DNA of 64,000 bases from CBDCFL01 sp965216135 (GCA_965216135.1 CBDCFL010000023.1:642246-706245); one strand, 5' to 3'; positions 1-8,326 are shown, counted from the first letter of the stretch. The notes: generated by a model not told the origin, from the letters alone. Made by a program: numbers and translations.

Positions 1-351
1 GTTGTCGGGCTGCACCCAGGGCCGCTCGGTCTCGTCGAAAATATGGCCAGCCAGGCGCGCGCATTCGGTCGCGTGGCTGCAGATGCGCGGGTTGAAGGTG
101 ACAGTAACCTCAGCGCCCTCATAAGCGATCAACCGGTCACGGCCCGCCGGTTCGCCGCCGCGCGATTTGAACCCCACTTCCTTGTGGCTGTTGTCGCAAA
201 ACGGCTTGTTCTTGGAATGACCGCACCGGCACAGCGCCATGACCGCTTTGGTCTCAATATCCTGCCCGTCGCGGCCTTTCATCGACGTGATATGTTTGGC
301 CAGCAAAAAAGCGTCCTCGCGCTCTTCGATGCGTGGTGTGTCGTCTGACAT
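1..351 (-). CDS. CDGSH iron-sulfur protein with Fer4_19-like domain (3' end outside window)
   Basis: The first 117 codons are present and the gene runs off the left edge. Residues 41-56 hold a CDGSH-type 2Fe-2S ligand set (C41, C43, C52, H56, in CRCGHSKNKPFCDNSH). Around residues 90-117 lies a second segment with C91 and C97 and the PWVQPDN ending typical of the divergent mono-cluster Fer4_19 domain. Such two-domain proteins are thought to be small cytosolic Fe-S or redox proteins of unknown substrate. The ATG at 351 lies one base past the stop of the upstream peptidase gene, so the two are probably cotranscribed. The function is not more precisely known. Confidence 0.8.
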   Translation of the reverse strand, partial: MSDDTPRIEEREDAFLLAKHITSMKGRDGQDIETKAVMALCRCGHSKNKPFCDNSHKEVGFKSRGGEPAGRDRLIAYEGAEVTVTFNPRICSHATECARLAGHIFDETERPWVQPDN

Positions 352-352
352 A

Positions 353-1339
353 CTAACTTTCTCGTTGCACGTCTTTGGCCAGCGCATCAGTGATGCGTAC
401 CAGTTCCGCGGTGATCCCCGGCTCGCTCAGCGCGTGACCTGCATCTTGCACAATACGCAGCTTGGATCGCTTCAGTGACTGATGCAGCCTGATGGCCGAC
501 GCGGGCGGACAGATCATATCATAGCGGCCCTGCACGATGAATGTCTGGATTTTGTCAAGTTTGCCTGCATTGCGCAATATCTGGGCGTCCGTTTCTAGGA
601 ACCCGCCGTGCCGGAAATAGTGATTTTCAATGCGGGCAAAGGCGCGGGCGTAATCTGCCGGTCCACCGCTTCCCCCACCGCTGCTGCTGATCGACGCCAA
701 CCCATTTTCCCATTCGGCCCAGGCCCGCGCAAAACGCGTCTCTTCCGTGCGGTCACCGGAAAATAGCCTCTTTGAATACGCCGCGATCAGATCGCCGCGC
801 TCGCCCCTGGGCACCATGCCCGCAAAGCGTTGCCAGTTTTCCGGCCAGAACGCGCCCGCCCCGCCCCCGTAAAACCAGCCAAGCTCGGCCTGCGTCATCA
901 AAAACACGCCGCGCAACACCAGATTTCTGACCGCCTGGACATGGGCCTGGGCATAGAGCAACGCCAATGCCGCCCCCCAGGAGCCGCCGAAGACATCCCA
1001 GCGGCCAATCCCCAAAAGCTCACGGATTTGCTCAATATCCGCGATCAGATGCCAGGTTGTGTTGGACTCGACGCTGGCGTGTGGCCGCGAGCGCCCACAG
1101 CCGCGCTGATCAAACAACACGACGCGATAATGTGCCGGGTCAAAATAGCGCCGCATCGCCGGGCTGCAGCCACCCCCCGGCCCGCCGTGCAGCACCACCA
1201 CCGGCGCGCCATCCGGGTTGCCGCACTGCTCCACATAAAGGCGATGCCCATCGCCAACCTCGACCATCCGCTGGTCAAACGGCTCGATGGCCGGATACAT
1301 ATGTCCGGTCGCGTTCTTATGTCCCAGTTTCTTGTCCAT
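353..1339 (-). CDS. pip: Proline iminopeptidase (alpha/beta hydrolase)
   Basis: This enzyme releases N-terminal proline from peptides in the cytoplasm. With the ATG at 1339 it is 328 aa. It shows the family oxyanion motif HGGPGGG (residues 51-57), DQRGCGRS (78-84), the nucleophile elbow GGSWG with Ser120, and Asp274 (GRYD) and His302 (DAGH) completing the triad. The open frame extends upstream to 1492 but would then overlap the divergent ubiG start, so I prefer 1339; an ATG at 1300 is an alternative. It is followed one base later by the CDGSH gene and is divergent from ubiG, with about 50 bp between starts. Confidence 0.9.
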   Translation of the reverse strand: MDKKLGHKNATGHMYPAIEPFDQRMVEVGDGHRLYVEQCGNPDGAPVVVLHGGPGGGCSPAMRRYFDPAHYRVVLFDQRGCGRSRPHASVESNTTWHLIADIEQIRELLGIGRWDVFGGSWGAALALLYAQAHVQAVRNLVLRGVFLMTQAELGWFYGGGAGAFWPENWQRFAGMVPRGERGDLIAAYSKRLFSGDRTEETRFARAWAEWENGLASISSSGGGSGGPADYARAFARIENHYFRHGGFLETDAQILRNAGKLDKIQTFIVQGRYDMICPPASAIRLHQSLKRSKLRIVQDAGHALSEPGITAELVRITDALAKDVQRES

Positions 1340-1391
1340 CGCGCATTTCATATAGACGAGCATTCGTATTGCCGCTACGCGAAAGGCACCG

Positions 1392-2135
1392 ATGACCAGC
1401 ACGATCGACACAAGCGAGATCGCCAAGTTTGAGGCGATGGCGGGCGAATGGTGGGATCCGCATGGCAAATTCCGCCCGCTGCATATGCTCAACCCCTGCC
1501 GTCTGGACTACATCACCGCCCAGATCGCCGCTGAATATGACCGCGACCTAACCGCCGCTGCCCCATTTGCAGACCTGCGCATCCTCGACATCGGCTGCGG
1601 TGGTGGCCTGTTGTCAGAACCGATGGCGCGCCTTGGCGCCGATGTGGTCGGGGCCGATGCCGCGGCTGGCAATATCCCCGTGGCGCGCCTTCACGCCGAT
1701 CAATCCGGGCTGGCGATCGACTATCGCCACGCATCTGCCGAAGCGCTGGCCGAACTGGGTGAGGCCTTCGACGCCGTCCTGAATATGGAGGTCATCGAAC
1801 ATGTGGCCGATCCTGCCGCCTATCTGGCGGCGTGCCATGCCTTGCTGAAACCCGGCGGCATCATGATCTGCTCAACCATCAACCGCACCGCCAAAAGTTT
1901 CGCGCTTGCCATCGTCGGTGCTGAATATGTCATGGGCTGGCTGCCCAAGGGCACCCACGACTGGCAGAAATTCATCACCCCGGACGCGCTCGTCGCCCTG
2001 CTTGCGGATGCCCAACTGAAATGCGTTGACAAAAAAGGTTTCGTCTTCAACCCGCTAAACTGGAGCTGGTCGATCTCTCACCGCGATCTTTCGGTCAATT
2101 ATGTCACCGCCAGCATCCGCCCTGAGACCCTTTAG
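1392..2135 (+). CDS. ubiG: Ubiquinone biosynthesis O-methyltransferase UbiG
   Basis: This SAM-dependent enzyme carries out the two O-methylations of ubiquinone biosynthesis. The 247-aa length fits the family. The N-terminal KFEAMAGEWWDPHGKFRPLH and NPCRLDYI segments are diagnostic, and the SAM-binding motif ILDIGCGGGLLSE is at residues 64-76. VIEHVADP and LLKPGG are further methyltransferase motifs. The C-terminus WSISHRDLSVNYV is typical of alphaproteobacterial UbiG. The gene is convergent with the marR-like gene, and the two stop codons sit in one 12-bp palindrome. Confidence 0.96.
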   Translation: MTSTIDTSEIAKFEAMAGEWWDPHGKFRPLHMLNPCRLDYITAQIAAEYDRDLTAAAPFADLRILDIGCGGGLLSEPMARLGADVVGADAAAGNIPVARLHADQSGLAIDYRHASAEALAELGEAFDAVLNMEVIEHVADPAAYLAACHALLKPGGIMICSTINRTAKSFALAIVGAEYVMGWLPKGTHDWQKFITPDALVALLADAQLKCVDKKGFVFNPLNWSWSISHRDLSVNYVTASIRPETL

Positions 2136-2143
2136 GGCCCTAA
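2132..2143. repeat. 12-bp palindrome holding the stop codons of two convergent genes
   Basis: TTAGGGCCCTAA is a perfect palindrome. The ubiG stop (TAG, 2133-2135) and the marR-like stop (TAG on the minus strand, 2142-2140) lie in its two halves. It could form a short hairpin, but there is no T-run, so a terminator role is uncertain. Confidence 0.6.
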
Positions 2144-2589
2144 CCCGCATCGGGATTCCCCAGCATTCGCCGCATTTCGCGAAGCACCGGCAAGGATGCC
2201 TTCATTTCCTCCTCCCCGATTGCATTCGTCAGTTCCGCCAGAATTGGCGCGACAGCGGCAAGCCCGGCTTCCTGCGCCTGCAGGCCCGCCGCAGAAATTG
2301 CCACGAACTTGCGCCGCGCGTCATCCCAGTCGGGACGAATATGCACCTGCCCGGCGCGTTCCAGCTTGCTTAGCGTGTTGGTCATCGCCCCGCGCGTGAC
2401 GCTGAAACTGCGCGCCAGTTGCGCGGGCGTCCGCTCGGCCTGAATATGTGCCAGATGGTTCAGCACCGAAAACTGGTTCAGCTCCATGCCCTTGGGCAAT
2501 ACCCTGCCAATCCGCCCACGCGCCAGCTGATCCACAGCAAATATTTCGCTCAGGATCGAAACGGCAATCGGCTCGGTCGTGGTGCTCAT
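2140..2589 (-). CDS. MarR-family transcriptional regulator
   Basis: This is a winged-helix regulator of about 149 aa when started at the ATG at 2589. That ATG is one base after the nitrilase stop, so the two genes form a tight operon; the frame upstream of it lies inside the nitrilase gene. Visible features are an N-terminal dimerisation helix, a recognition region around PAQLARSFSVTRGAMTNTLSKLERAG, and the wing segment DWDDARRKFVAISAAG with the D-x-R-x-K pattern of MarR proteins. The ligand and targets cannot be read from the sequence. Confidence 0.88.
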   Translation of the reverse strand: MSTTTEPIAVSILSEIFAVDQLARGRIGRVLPKGMELNQFSVLNHLAHIQAERTPAQLARSFSVTRGAMTNTLSKLERAGQVHIRPDWDDARRKFVAISAAGLQAQEAGLAAVAPILAELTNAIGEEEMKASLPVLREMRRMLGNPDAG

Positions 2590-2590
2590 C

Positions 2591-3421
2591 TCATGGTCCG
2601 GTGTATCGGCGGTCGTGTTGCAGCGACGGGATGCGTCGGCGCGCATCTTCTACAAGGCTGAGGTCAAGTTCAACCAGCGTCACGCAAGGTTCGGTGCCGC
2701 CATCGGCCAGAACCTCGCCCCAAGGCGATACTGCAAGTGAGTGCCCATAGGTCTCTCTTGCCTTGCCCACCGATACGCCATGCACGCCTGTCTGCGCCGG
2801 TGCCAGGATGAACGCCCCGGTTTCAATCGCGCGCGCCCGTAACAGCGCGTGCCAATGCGCGCCACCTGTTTCAACCGCAAATGCCGACGGCACGGTGATA
2901 ATCTCGGCACCCGCCTGCGCCAGAATGCGGTAAAGCGCCGCAAAGCGCAGATCATAGCAGATGGTCAACCCGATCCGCGCGCCAGGCATCTGCGCCAGCA
3001 CGGCCGCATCGCCAGGCCTGTAAGCGGCCGATTCCCGAAATTTCTCCTTCGCACTTATGTCCACATCGAACATGTGGATTTTGTCGTATCGCGCTGTGAT
3101 CTGGCCAGTTGGCCCAACAAGAAATGAGCGGTTTGCGAATCGACCGTCTGGGTCGTCGGTCTTCAGCGCAAGCGAACCGATCAACAGCCAGATGCCATGC
3201 GAACGCGCCGTTTCCCGCAGCCTGGCAAGTGTCGCGTCGGCAATCTCGCTCTGCAGCACTTCGCCCTGATGGCGGCGATCAAGCGAGACGCAATTCGTTA
3301 CTTCCGGAGTCAAGATCAGCTCTGCGCCGTGGCCTGCTGCCTCGGCCACGAAATCAGAGGTGGCTGCGACATTCGCGACAGGATCGTCCGAAGAGTTGAG
3401 CTGAATGAGCGCTGCGCGCAT
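2591..3421 (-). CDS. Carbon-nitrogen hydrolase (Nit1/Nit2, omega-amidase type)
   Basis: This nitrilase-superfamily amidase is 276 aa from the ATG at 3421. The catalytic triad is visible: Glu40 (LTPE), Lys114 (YDKIHMFDVD) and Cys155 (GLTICYDLRF). The IHMFDVD and YDLRFAALYR segments place it with Nit1/Nit2-type enzymes, which hydrolyse deaminated glutathione or alpha-ketoglutaramate, as a metabolite-repair function. Which of the two substrates it uses is inference. It lies upstream of the MarR-like gene in one operon and downstream of the interrupted comF. Confidence 0.9.
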   Translation of the reverse strand: MRAALIQLNSSDDPVANVAATSDFVAEAAGHGAELILTPEVTNCVSLDRRHQGEVLQSEIADATLARLRETARSHGIWLLIGSLALKTDDPDGRFANRSFLVGPTGQITARYDKIHMFDVDISAKEKFRESAAYRPGDAAVLAQMPGARIGLTICYDLRFAALYRILAQAGAEIITVPSAFAVETGGAHWHALLRARAIETGAFILAPAQTGVHGVSVGKARETYGHSLAVSPWGEVLADGGTEPCVTLVELDLSLVEDARRRIPSLQHDRRYTGP

Positions 3422-3576
3422 GACCTGTGTCCGGTGTGCGAACCCGCCGATGGGTGCGCTCATGGCGCATTTTTAGACGTCCTTGCAGACGCGCGCCAGC
3501 ACCACGACATTGATGCGCGCCGCACCCGCCAGATGTGCGGCCTCGGCCGTGGCACTAAGCGTCGCACCGGATGTAA

Positions 3577-4738
3577 TACCAGCGGCATTTAACATTGACC
3601 GATATGGGCCCATTTTCGCATTCCGATTGATGTGATGGTTTCGGGCTGTGCGATGAGCTTGTTCCAAGCTTCGCATCCAGCATCGACGATGGCATTGTAG
3701 TCTTCGAACACGCGGTTGGAGAGCCAATTGGCGCGCAAGTACTGCCAGATATTTTCCACCGGGTTCAGTTCCGGAGCGCGCGATGGCAGCAGGATGATGG
3801 TGAGGTTCTTCGGGACTTTGAGTTTGCCGGTGGTGTGCCATCCGGCCCGATCCATCAGCACAACCGCATGGGCCTTTCGGGCGACGTGGCGGCTGATCTC
3901 GTCGAGATGCATCTGCATGGCTTGCGCGTCCGCCCAAGGCAGCATGAGCGCCGCCCCCTTGCCGTGAGCCGGACAGATGGCGCCGAACAGATAGGCGTTG
4001 TGATAGCGCTGATCGGCCGGCTGGCGGGGGCGCGTGCCCTTTCTCGCCCACAGGCGCGTCAGGCCATTCTTCTGGCCAAGGCGTGCTTCGTCCTGGAACC
4101 AGATCTCCACCGGCGTTCCCGCTGGCAGGTCAGCTATATGCACCTGGAGCGTGTCGGCGAAGTTTTTTTTAAACGCCTCGATGATCCGCTTATCCTGCCT
4201 GGGATGCTGCGGGCGGGCGCTGATATGGGCAAAGCCCAGTTCGCCAAGCAGTCTGGATATCCCGCGCTCGGAATAGATGACGCCAAAGCGCGCCTCGATC
4301 ACCCGCTTCAGGTCGATCCGCCGCCAGCGGACAACCCCGTCCACCGCCGGATCGGGGCCGGTCTCGACAATCTCGCCAAGTTCTTTCATCTGGACATCGC
4401 TCAGGTAGCGCGTCCGGCCCGCGCCCTTGCGGTTGGTGAGGCCATCCGGTCCCTCTTCGTTGAACCGGTGAACCCAGTCCCGCAGGGTTTGGCGATCCAT
4501 CCCACCGATCCTTGCGGCCTCTCCACGGCGCATGCCATCGTAGACCGCCGCAAGAGACAACAGACGGCGGCTCTGCCGGGCATCCTTGCAACGGCTGGCG
4601 AGTTTACGAAGGTGGCGGGCATCAAAGTCGCGACGAAGCGGAACACTGGCTGGCATGGCGATCCTCCTTTGCCAACCTTGAATCAGATCAAAACCGATTT
4701 GGGAATCCCCACAGAGTCAGAAATTGATGCCGTTGGTA
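3577..4738 (-). mobile_element. IS630-family insertion sequence, copy 1
   Basis: The 1162-bp element has imperfect terminal repeats: TACCAGCGGCAT on the left and TACCAACGGCAT as the reverse complement of the right end. The flanks show TAA at 3574-3576 and again at 4739-4741, containing the TA dinucleotide that IS630/Tc1-mariner elements target. It carries one transposase gene on the minus strand. It is nearly identical to the copy at 58537-59698; by eye I count three base differences. Confidence 0.93.
3589..4656 (-). CDS. IS630-family transposase (copy 1)
   Basis: This 355-aa single-frame transposase has an N-terminal helix-turn-helix (GEAARIGGMDRQTLRDWVHRFN, about residues 45-70) followed by a linker and a DDE domain. 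The catalytic acids are the Asp in WFQDEARLG, the Asp in VLMDRAGWH and the Glu in LNPVENIW, in the DDE spacing of the IS630 group. It fills nearly the whole element. The other copy differs by one residue near the C-terminus (Asn here in CEAWNKL, Lys there). Confidence 0.95.
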   Translation of the reverse strand: MPASVPLRRDFDARHLRKLASRCKDARQSRRLLSLAAVYDGMRRGEAARIGGMDRQTLRDWVHRFNEEGPDGLTNRKGAGRTRYLSDVQMKELGEIVETGPDPAVDGVVRWRRIDLKRVIEARFGVIYSERGISRLLGELGFAHISARPQHPRQDKRIIEAFKKNFADTLQVHIADLPAGTPVEIWFQDEARLGQKNGLTRLWARKGTRPRQPADQRYHNAYLFGAICPAHGKGAALMLPWADAQAMQMHLDEISRHVARKAHAVVLMDRAGWHTTGKLKVPKNLTIILLPSRAPELNPVENIWQYLRANWLSNRVFEDYNAIVDAGCEAWNKLIAQPETITSIGMRKWAHIGQC

Positions 4739-5380
4739 TAATGACATCGTCGATCAACAAAATTTCTCGATCCCGGATGCGCGCCGCGGTGCGCGCACGC
4801 GCCACGATAGACCCTGAGATATTGGCAAATCTCTCGGCGCGGTTCATGCCGTCCTGATATTTGGTTCGCCGATTTCTCACCAAAGCATCGGGCAGCATTT
4901 CCTGTCCGGTAAGCGCGGCAAATTCGCGCGCCAATAGCACCGACTGGTTGTATTGGCGCTTGAGCATTCGCGTCCAGTGGATCGGCACCGGCACGACGAT
5001 CATGTTTTGACCCAGAATTGGCGTTGCCGCCTTGGCCATCCAGCCGGCCAGCGGGCGGGCCAGCTCTTGCCGGCGCCATGCTTGAACGCCATCACCAGCG
5101 CCCGTGCGCGAGCCTTATATTTCAACGCCGCACGCCCGCGCACCCAGGGGCGCATGATCGTCAGACAATCGTCGCAATGCACCAGACCGGCGCCGATGTC
5201 GCCCGGCAAAGGTGCGCCACAGCAGTCACAGACCAAGCCGTCGATGAACGGTGTCTCACCCCGGCAAGACCCGCAAAGCCGACCGTCCTGTTCCATCTGG
5301 GCGTTGCAACCCAGGCAGCGGGGCGGATAGACCAGTTTCAGCATGGCTGACCTCTTGCTCTCACACGCGGACCCCGGCAC

Positions 5381-6211
5381 ATGACGCCAACGCCATCAGA
5401 GTTGACCGACCGCGCGGCGCTATCGCGCAACCGCGCCCGCGCGCGGCGCACCGGCGACACGGCCATGTTCCTGCAGCGCCTTGCGCTCGATGAGATTAAT
5501 CAAAGGCTGTCCGTGGTTAACAAAGCGTTTAGATCGCCTGCGGTAGTCACCCCGTTTCGCGATCTCTGGTCATCCGGCTTTGCCTCGGCTGACTTTTACG
5601 AAGATCAGGATAATCTGGCCCTGCCCGCGCAAAAATATGATCTGGTCATTCACGCCATGGCACTGCATTGGGCCAATGACCCGCTCGGTCAGATCATTCA
5701 ATGCGCCCGCGCGCTTCGCCCCGATGGTCTGTTTATGGCGTGTTTGTTCGGCGGCGAGACTTTGGGTGAGCTGCGCACGGCTCTCGCCCAGGCTGAAACC
5801 GCGATCAGAGGCGGCCTGTCGCCGCGCATTGCCCCGATGGGCGAGTTGCGCGACCTTGGCGGGCTCTTGCAGCGAGCCGGACTTGCATTGCCGGTGGCCG
5901 ACACGGTTCGCCAGAAAGTCACGTTTCGCTCCGCTCGCCACCTGATGCACGATCTGCGCACAATGGGCGAGGCCAACGCGCTTGCCACCCGCCACCGGGG
6001 ACCGCTTGGCCGGTCCGTGCTGGACCGCACCGAGCAGATATATAGCGAACACTTCGCCGAGCCCGATGGCCGCCTGTACGCAACCTTTGAAATTGTCTTT
6101 CTGTCCGGCTGGGCACCGCATCCGGATCAACCCGTTGCCCTGCGTCCGGGTTCAGCGACGCATTCACTGGCCGGGGCCCTTGAACGGGCCAAATCTGACA
6201 AAGATGATTGA
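5381..6211 (+). CDS. SAM-dependent methyltransferase-fold protein, NDUFAF5-like
   Basis: The 276-aa protein shows the core of the alphaproteobacterial NDUFAF5-like group: RNRARARR near the N-terminus, LALDEINQRLSVVNKAF, YDLVIHAMALHWANDPLGQIIQCARALRPDGLF, and FGGETLGELRTAL. In mitochondria NDUFAF5 modifies an arginine of a complex I subunit; a similar role here is inference. The classic glycine-rich SAM motif is not obvious, as is common in this group. It is divergent from comF (37 bp between starts) and its end meets the beginning of the hemH frame. Confidence 0.82.
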   Translation: MTPTPSELTDRAALSRNRARARRTGDTAMFLQRLALDEINQRLSVVNKAFRSPAVVTPFRDLWSSGFASADFYEDQDNLALPAQKYDLVIHAMALHWANDPLGQIIQCARALRPDGLFMACLFGGETLGELRTALAQAETAIRGGLSPRIAPMGELRDLGGLLQRAGLALPVADTVRQKVTFRSARHLMHDLRTMGEANALATRHRGPLGRSVLDRTEQIYSEHFAEPDGRLYATFEIVFLSGWAPHPDQPVALRPGSATHSLAGALERAKSDKDD

Positions 6212-6266
6212 CCGCTCATGGACAAGGATTGCAAATGGCCCGCGCGCAAACCACAAAAGTGATCCT

Positions 6267-7310
6267 GTGATAAATCTCGAAAATGTCCAACAGGAGTCCG
6301 ACAGGAATCCGACAGGTAGCCGACACAAAGTTGGCGTGCTGGTTGCCAACCTCGGCACCCCGGACGGCACCGACTATTGGTCAATGCGCCGGTATCTGAG
6401 CGAGTTCCTGTCCGACCCCCGCGTGATCGATTATCCGCGCTGGAAATGGCAGCCGATTTTGCAGGCGATTATCCTTTCCAAACGGCCATTTACATCCGGC
6501 GCGGCCTATCGATCGGTCTGGAATACCGACGCCAATGAAAGCCCGCTGATGACGATAACCAAAGCCCAGACAGCCAAGCTGCGCGAGCGCCTGAGCGCGA
6601 CCTACGATGACGCAATAATCATTGATTTTTCAATGCGCTACGGCAATCCATCGACCCCGGATGTCGTCGCCCGCATGGTCAATGCTGGATGCGACAGGAT
6701 GTTGTTTTTTCCGCTTTATCCGCAATATGCGGGCGCAACCACGGCAACCGCCAATGATGCGTTTTTTAGGTCACTCACGCGCCTGAAAATCCCGCCAGCC
6801 AGCCGCACCGCGCCGCCCTATTTCGACCGCCCAGATTATATCGAAGCACTGGCCCAATCGGTCGAACAAAGCACCGCCGCCCAAGGCGAACCCGACGCGC
6901 TCGTATGCTCATTCCACGGCCTGCCTCAGCGCTATGTCGATAACGGTGATCCGTATGATCACCAATGCCGACAGACAACGAATTTGCTAATGAATCGATT
7001 GGGTTGGGACGACCAGAGGATCACGACCACATTTCAAAGCAAGTTCGGCCGCGAAGAATGGCTAAAGCCCGCGACCGTCGAAGAAGTTGCGCGGCTCGCA
7101 ATGGCTGGAAAGAAAAACATCGCCGTCATTACACCCGGATTTTCGGCCGACTGCCTTGAAACGCTTGAAGAAATTAACGGTGAAATTCGCGAAAGTTTTG
7201 TTCGCGGGGGCGGCGAGAGATTTACCTATATCCCCTGCCTCAACGACGACGACGCCCATATCAGCGCACTTGTCGCGGTCATTGAAGAAAACTTGGCCGG
7301 CTGGCTTTGA
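6267..7310 (+). CDS. hemH: Ferrochelatase
   Basis: This enzyme inserts iron into protoporphyrin IX, the last step of heme synthesis. Family features are VGVLVANLGTPDG, WSMRRYLSEFLSDPRVID, FPLYPQYAGATTATANDAFF, the catalytic-His region CSFHGLPQRY, and the C-terminal ITPGFSADCLETLEEI. The start is uncertain: the frame is open from 5982, with a possible ATG at 6204 overlapping the methyltransferase stop and a GTG at 6267. I chose the GTG because homologues have short N-termini. The first 20 codons contain a four-unit 11-bp tandem repeat, which makes the leader unusual. A strong hairpin terminator follows the stop. Confidence 0.93.
   Translation: MINLENVQQESDRNPTGSRHKVGVLVANLGTPDGTDYWSMRRYLSEFLSDPRVIDYPRWKWQPILQAIILSKRPFTSGAAYRSVWNTDANESPLMTITKAQTAKLRERLSATYDDAIIIDFSMRYGNPSTPDVVARMVNAGCDRMLFFPLYPQYAGATTATANDAFFRSLTRLKIPPASRTAPPYFDRPDYIEALAQSVEQSTAAQGEPDALVCSFHGLPQRYVDNGDPYDHQCRQTTNLLMNRLGWDDQRITTTFQSKFGREEWLKPATVEEVARLAMAGKKNIAVITPGFSADCLETLEEINGEIRESFVRGGGERFTYIPCLNDDDAHISALVAVIEENLAGWL
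6283..6326. repeat. Four tandem 11-bp units at the 5' end of hemH
   Basis: Units are 6283-6293, 6294-6304, 6305-6315 and 6316-6326. On the minus strand they read as variants of CTGTCGGACTC. The 11-bp period is about one helical turn. The same unit recurs in four copies at 54804-54847. Here it falls within, or just before, the first hemH codons. Confidence 0.85.
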
Positions 7311-7330
7311 GCCCGGATGCGGGCCGCCCA

Positions 7331-7368
7331 AACGAAAAGGGCGGCAAGAAACATGCCGCCCTTTCGTT
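7331..7368. terminator. Bidirectional hairpin terminator between hemH and a small convergent gene
   Basis: The two arms, about 15 bases each around AAAGGGCGGCA and its complement, are separated by an 8-base loop and flanked by A-rich and T-rich edges. This is the form of an intrinsic terminator usable from both sides, and it lies between two converging genes. Confidence 0.75.
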
Positions 7369-7384
7369 CAACTTTGCTTGGCTT

Positions 7385-7573
7385 TTAGCCAGCGATTACC
7401 AGCGCAAGCAGGGCAAGAAGCAGCAGCGGAACCAGCAGGCCGCCAGCCGAAGAGCCAGAGGCTTCTTCAACAACCGGTGCCATTTCCATCATCGGCTCTT
7501 CCATTCCACCACCAAAGGCAGCGGACGCAGCGGCGACGGCGGTGATTGCAGCAATAACAGCAATTTTCTTCAT
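7385..7573 (-). CDS. Small membrane protein with Met/Glu-rich centre
   Basis: The 62-aa protein is preceded by a strong ribosome-binding site (GGAGG six bases before the ATG at 7573). Residues 4-20 form a signal-peptide or membrane segment rich in Ala, Ile and Val. The middle is acidic and Met-rich (MEEPMMEMAPVVEE). Residues 45-61 are a second hydrophobic helix (LLVPLLLLALLALVIAG). It may be a two-pass or cleaved, anchored protein. I do not recognise the family. It converges on hemH across a shared terminator; a link to heme or metal handling is only a guess from the Met-rich loop. Confidence 0.7.
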   Translation of the reverse strand: MKKIAVIAAITAVAAASAAFGGGMEEPMMEMAPVVEEASGSSAGGLLVPLLLLALLALVIAG

Positions 7574-7705
7574 GTTTTCCTCCAGAACGCCGATAACAAC
7601 CACTGCTTCGGCCAAAAGATGCATTATGTAACTCGTATAGGCAGGGAACTTTGGCAATATCCAGTAAAAACTTGGGTAATTCGGCAGCAACTTGCCGATT
7701 TGTCG

Positions 7706-8326
7706 TCAAATAAGCAACACCTGCGCGCCGACGCGGGCGTAATCGAAAAGCTCGGCAATGTGCAAATTATAAAGCCCGATACATCCGTTTGACGACCTCC
7801 GGCCGATCTTGCGCGTATCGTGCGTGCCGTGGATGCGGTAGTACTGCCAGCTCAGATAAAGAGCGTGGGTGCCAAGCGGGTTCTCCGGCCCCGGTCCGAT
7901 ATAATCCTGCCAGTCGGGGTTGCGCTTTTTCATTGCCGGTGTCGGCCGCCATTCAGGGCCTTCGACCTTGCGCACCACCGAGGTTCTGCCCAGCCGCGAC
8001 AGATCCGCAGTCAACGGCACGGATGTCGGATATAGCTTGTAGAGGCTTTCATCATCGGACCAGTAATGTAACGCTCGCGAGGTGGTATCGATCAATATCG
8101 CACCTTTGCGCAGATTGCTGAAAAACGGCTGCCAATCCAGCCTGCGAAAGCTAGAGATGTTGCGGCGCACGGTCTGACTGATCTCGGCTTCGATCTCGGT
8201 TGAGTTTTCGGTCTGCGCGAAGGCGCGCGTGCCAATTGTTGTGGCGGCGCTGGCGGCCAGAAACGCGCGGCGGCTGAGTTTGCTGTTTCTGATCATTTTC
8301 TGACATTGCTCCAAAGTTAGCGGCAT
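7706..8326 (-). CDS. L,D-transpeptidase (YkuD family), exported
   Basis: The 206-aa protein starts with a Tat-like signal (SRRAFLAASAATTIGTRAFAQ). The C-terminal half is a YkuD domain: residues in YKLYPTSVP, the segment GPENPLGTHALYLSW, then RIHGTHD and the catalytic SSNGCIGLYN (Cys with its upstream His). Such enzymes make 3-3 peptidoglycan cross-links or attach proteins to the wall. The ATG at 8296 is an alternative start. It reads toward the small membrane protein gene but has about 130 bp between, so it may be transcribed separately. Confidence 0.88.
   Translation of the reverse strand: MPLTLEQCQKMIRNSKLSRRAFLAASAATTIGTRAFAQTENSTEIEAEISQTVRRNISSFRRLDWQPFFSNLRKGAILIDTTSRALHYWSDDESLYKLYPTSVPLTADLSRLGRTSVVRKVEGPEWRPTPAMKKRNPDWQDYIGPGPENPLGTHALYLSWQYYRIHGTHDTRKIGRRSSNGCIGLYNLHIAELFDYARVGAQVLLI

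Larger units (their letters stand above)
3473..5344 (-). pseudogene. comF: comF-like phosphoribosyltransferase gene broken by an IS630 insertion and a frameshift
   Basis: Three pieces together give a ComF-family protein. The 5' part (from the ATG at 5344) has the Cys-rich zinc-ribbon start YPPRCLGCNAQ...CGSC and CDCCGAPL. The middle (frame of 5039-4742) has VPVPIHWTRMLKRQYNQS and LLIDDV, the phosphoribosyltransferase signature. The 3' part (3573-3473) has TSGATLSATAEAAHLAGAARINVVVLARV. A single base appears to be missing at 5067-5068 (AA where AAA would restore GKELARPLAGWMA). A 1162-bp IS630 element then splits the LLIDDVITSGAT motif; excising it with one TAA copy rejoins the frame exactly. 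ComF proteins are linked to DNA uptake, so this allele is probably inactive. Confidence 0.9.

Noticed and set aside
830..1432. Plus-strand ORF antisense to the proline iminopeptidase gene
   Set aside because: A Pro/Arg-rich shadow of the real gene, with no domain and implausible composition.
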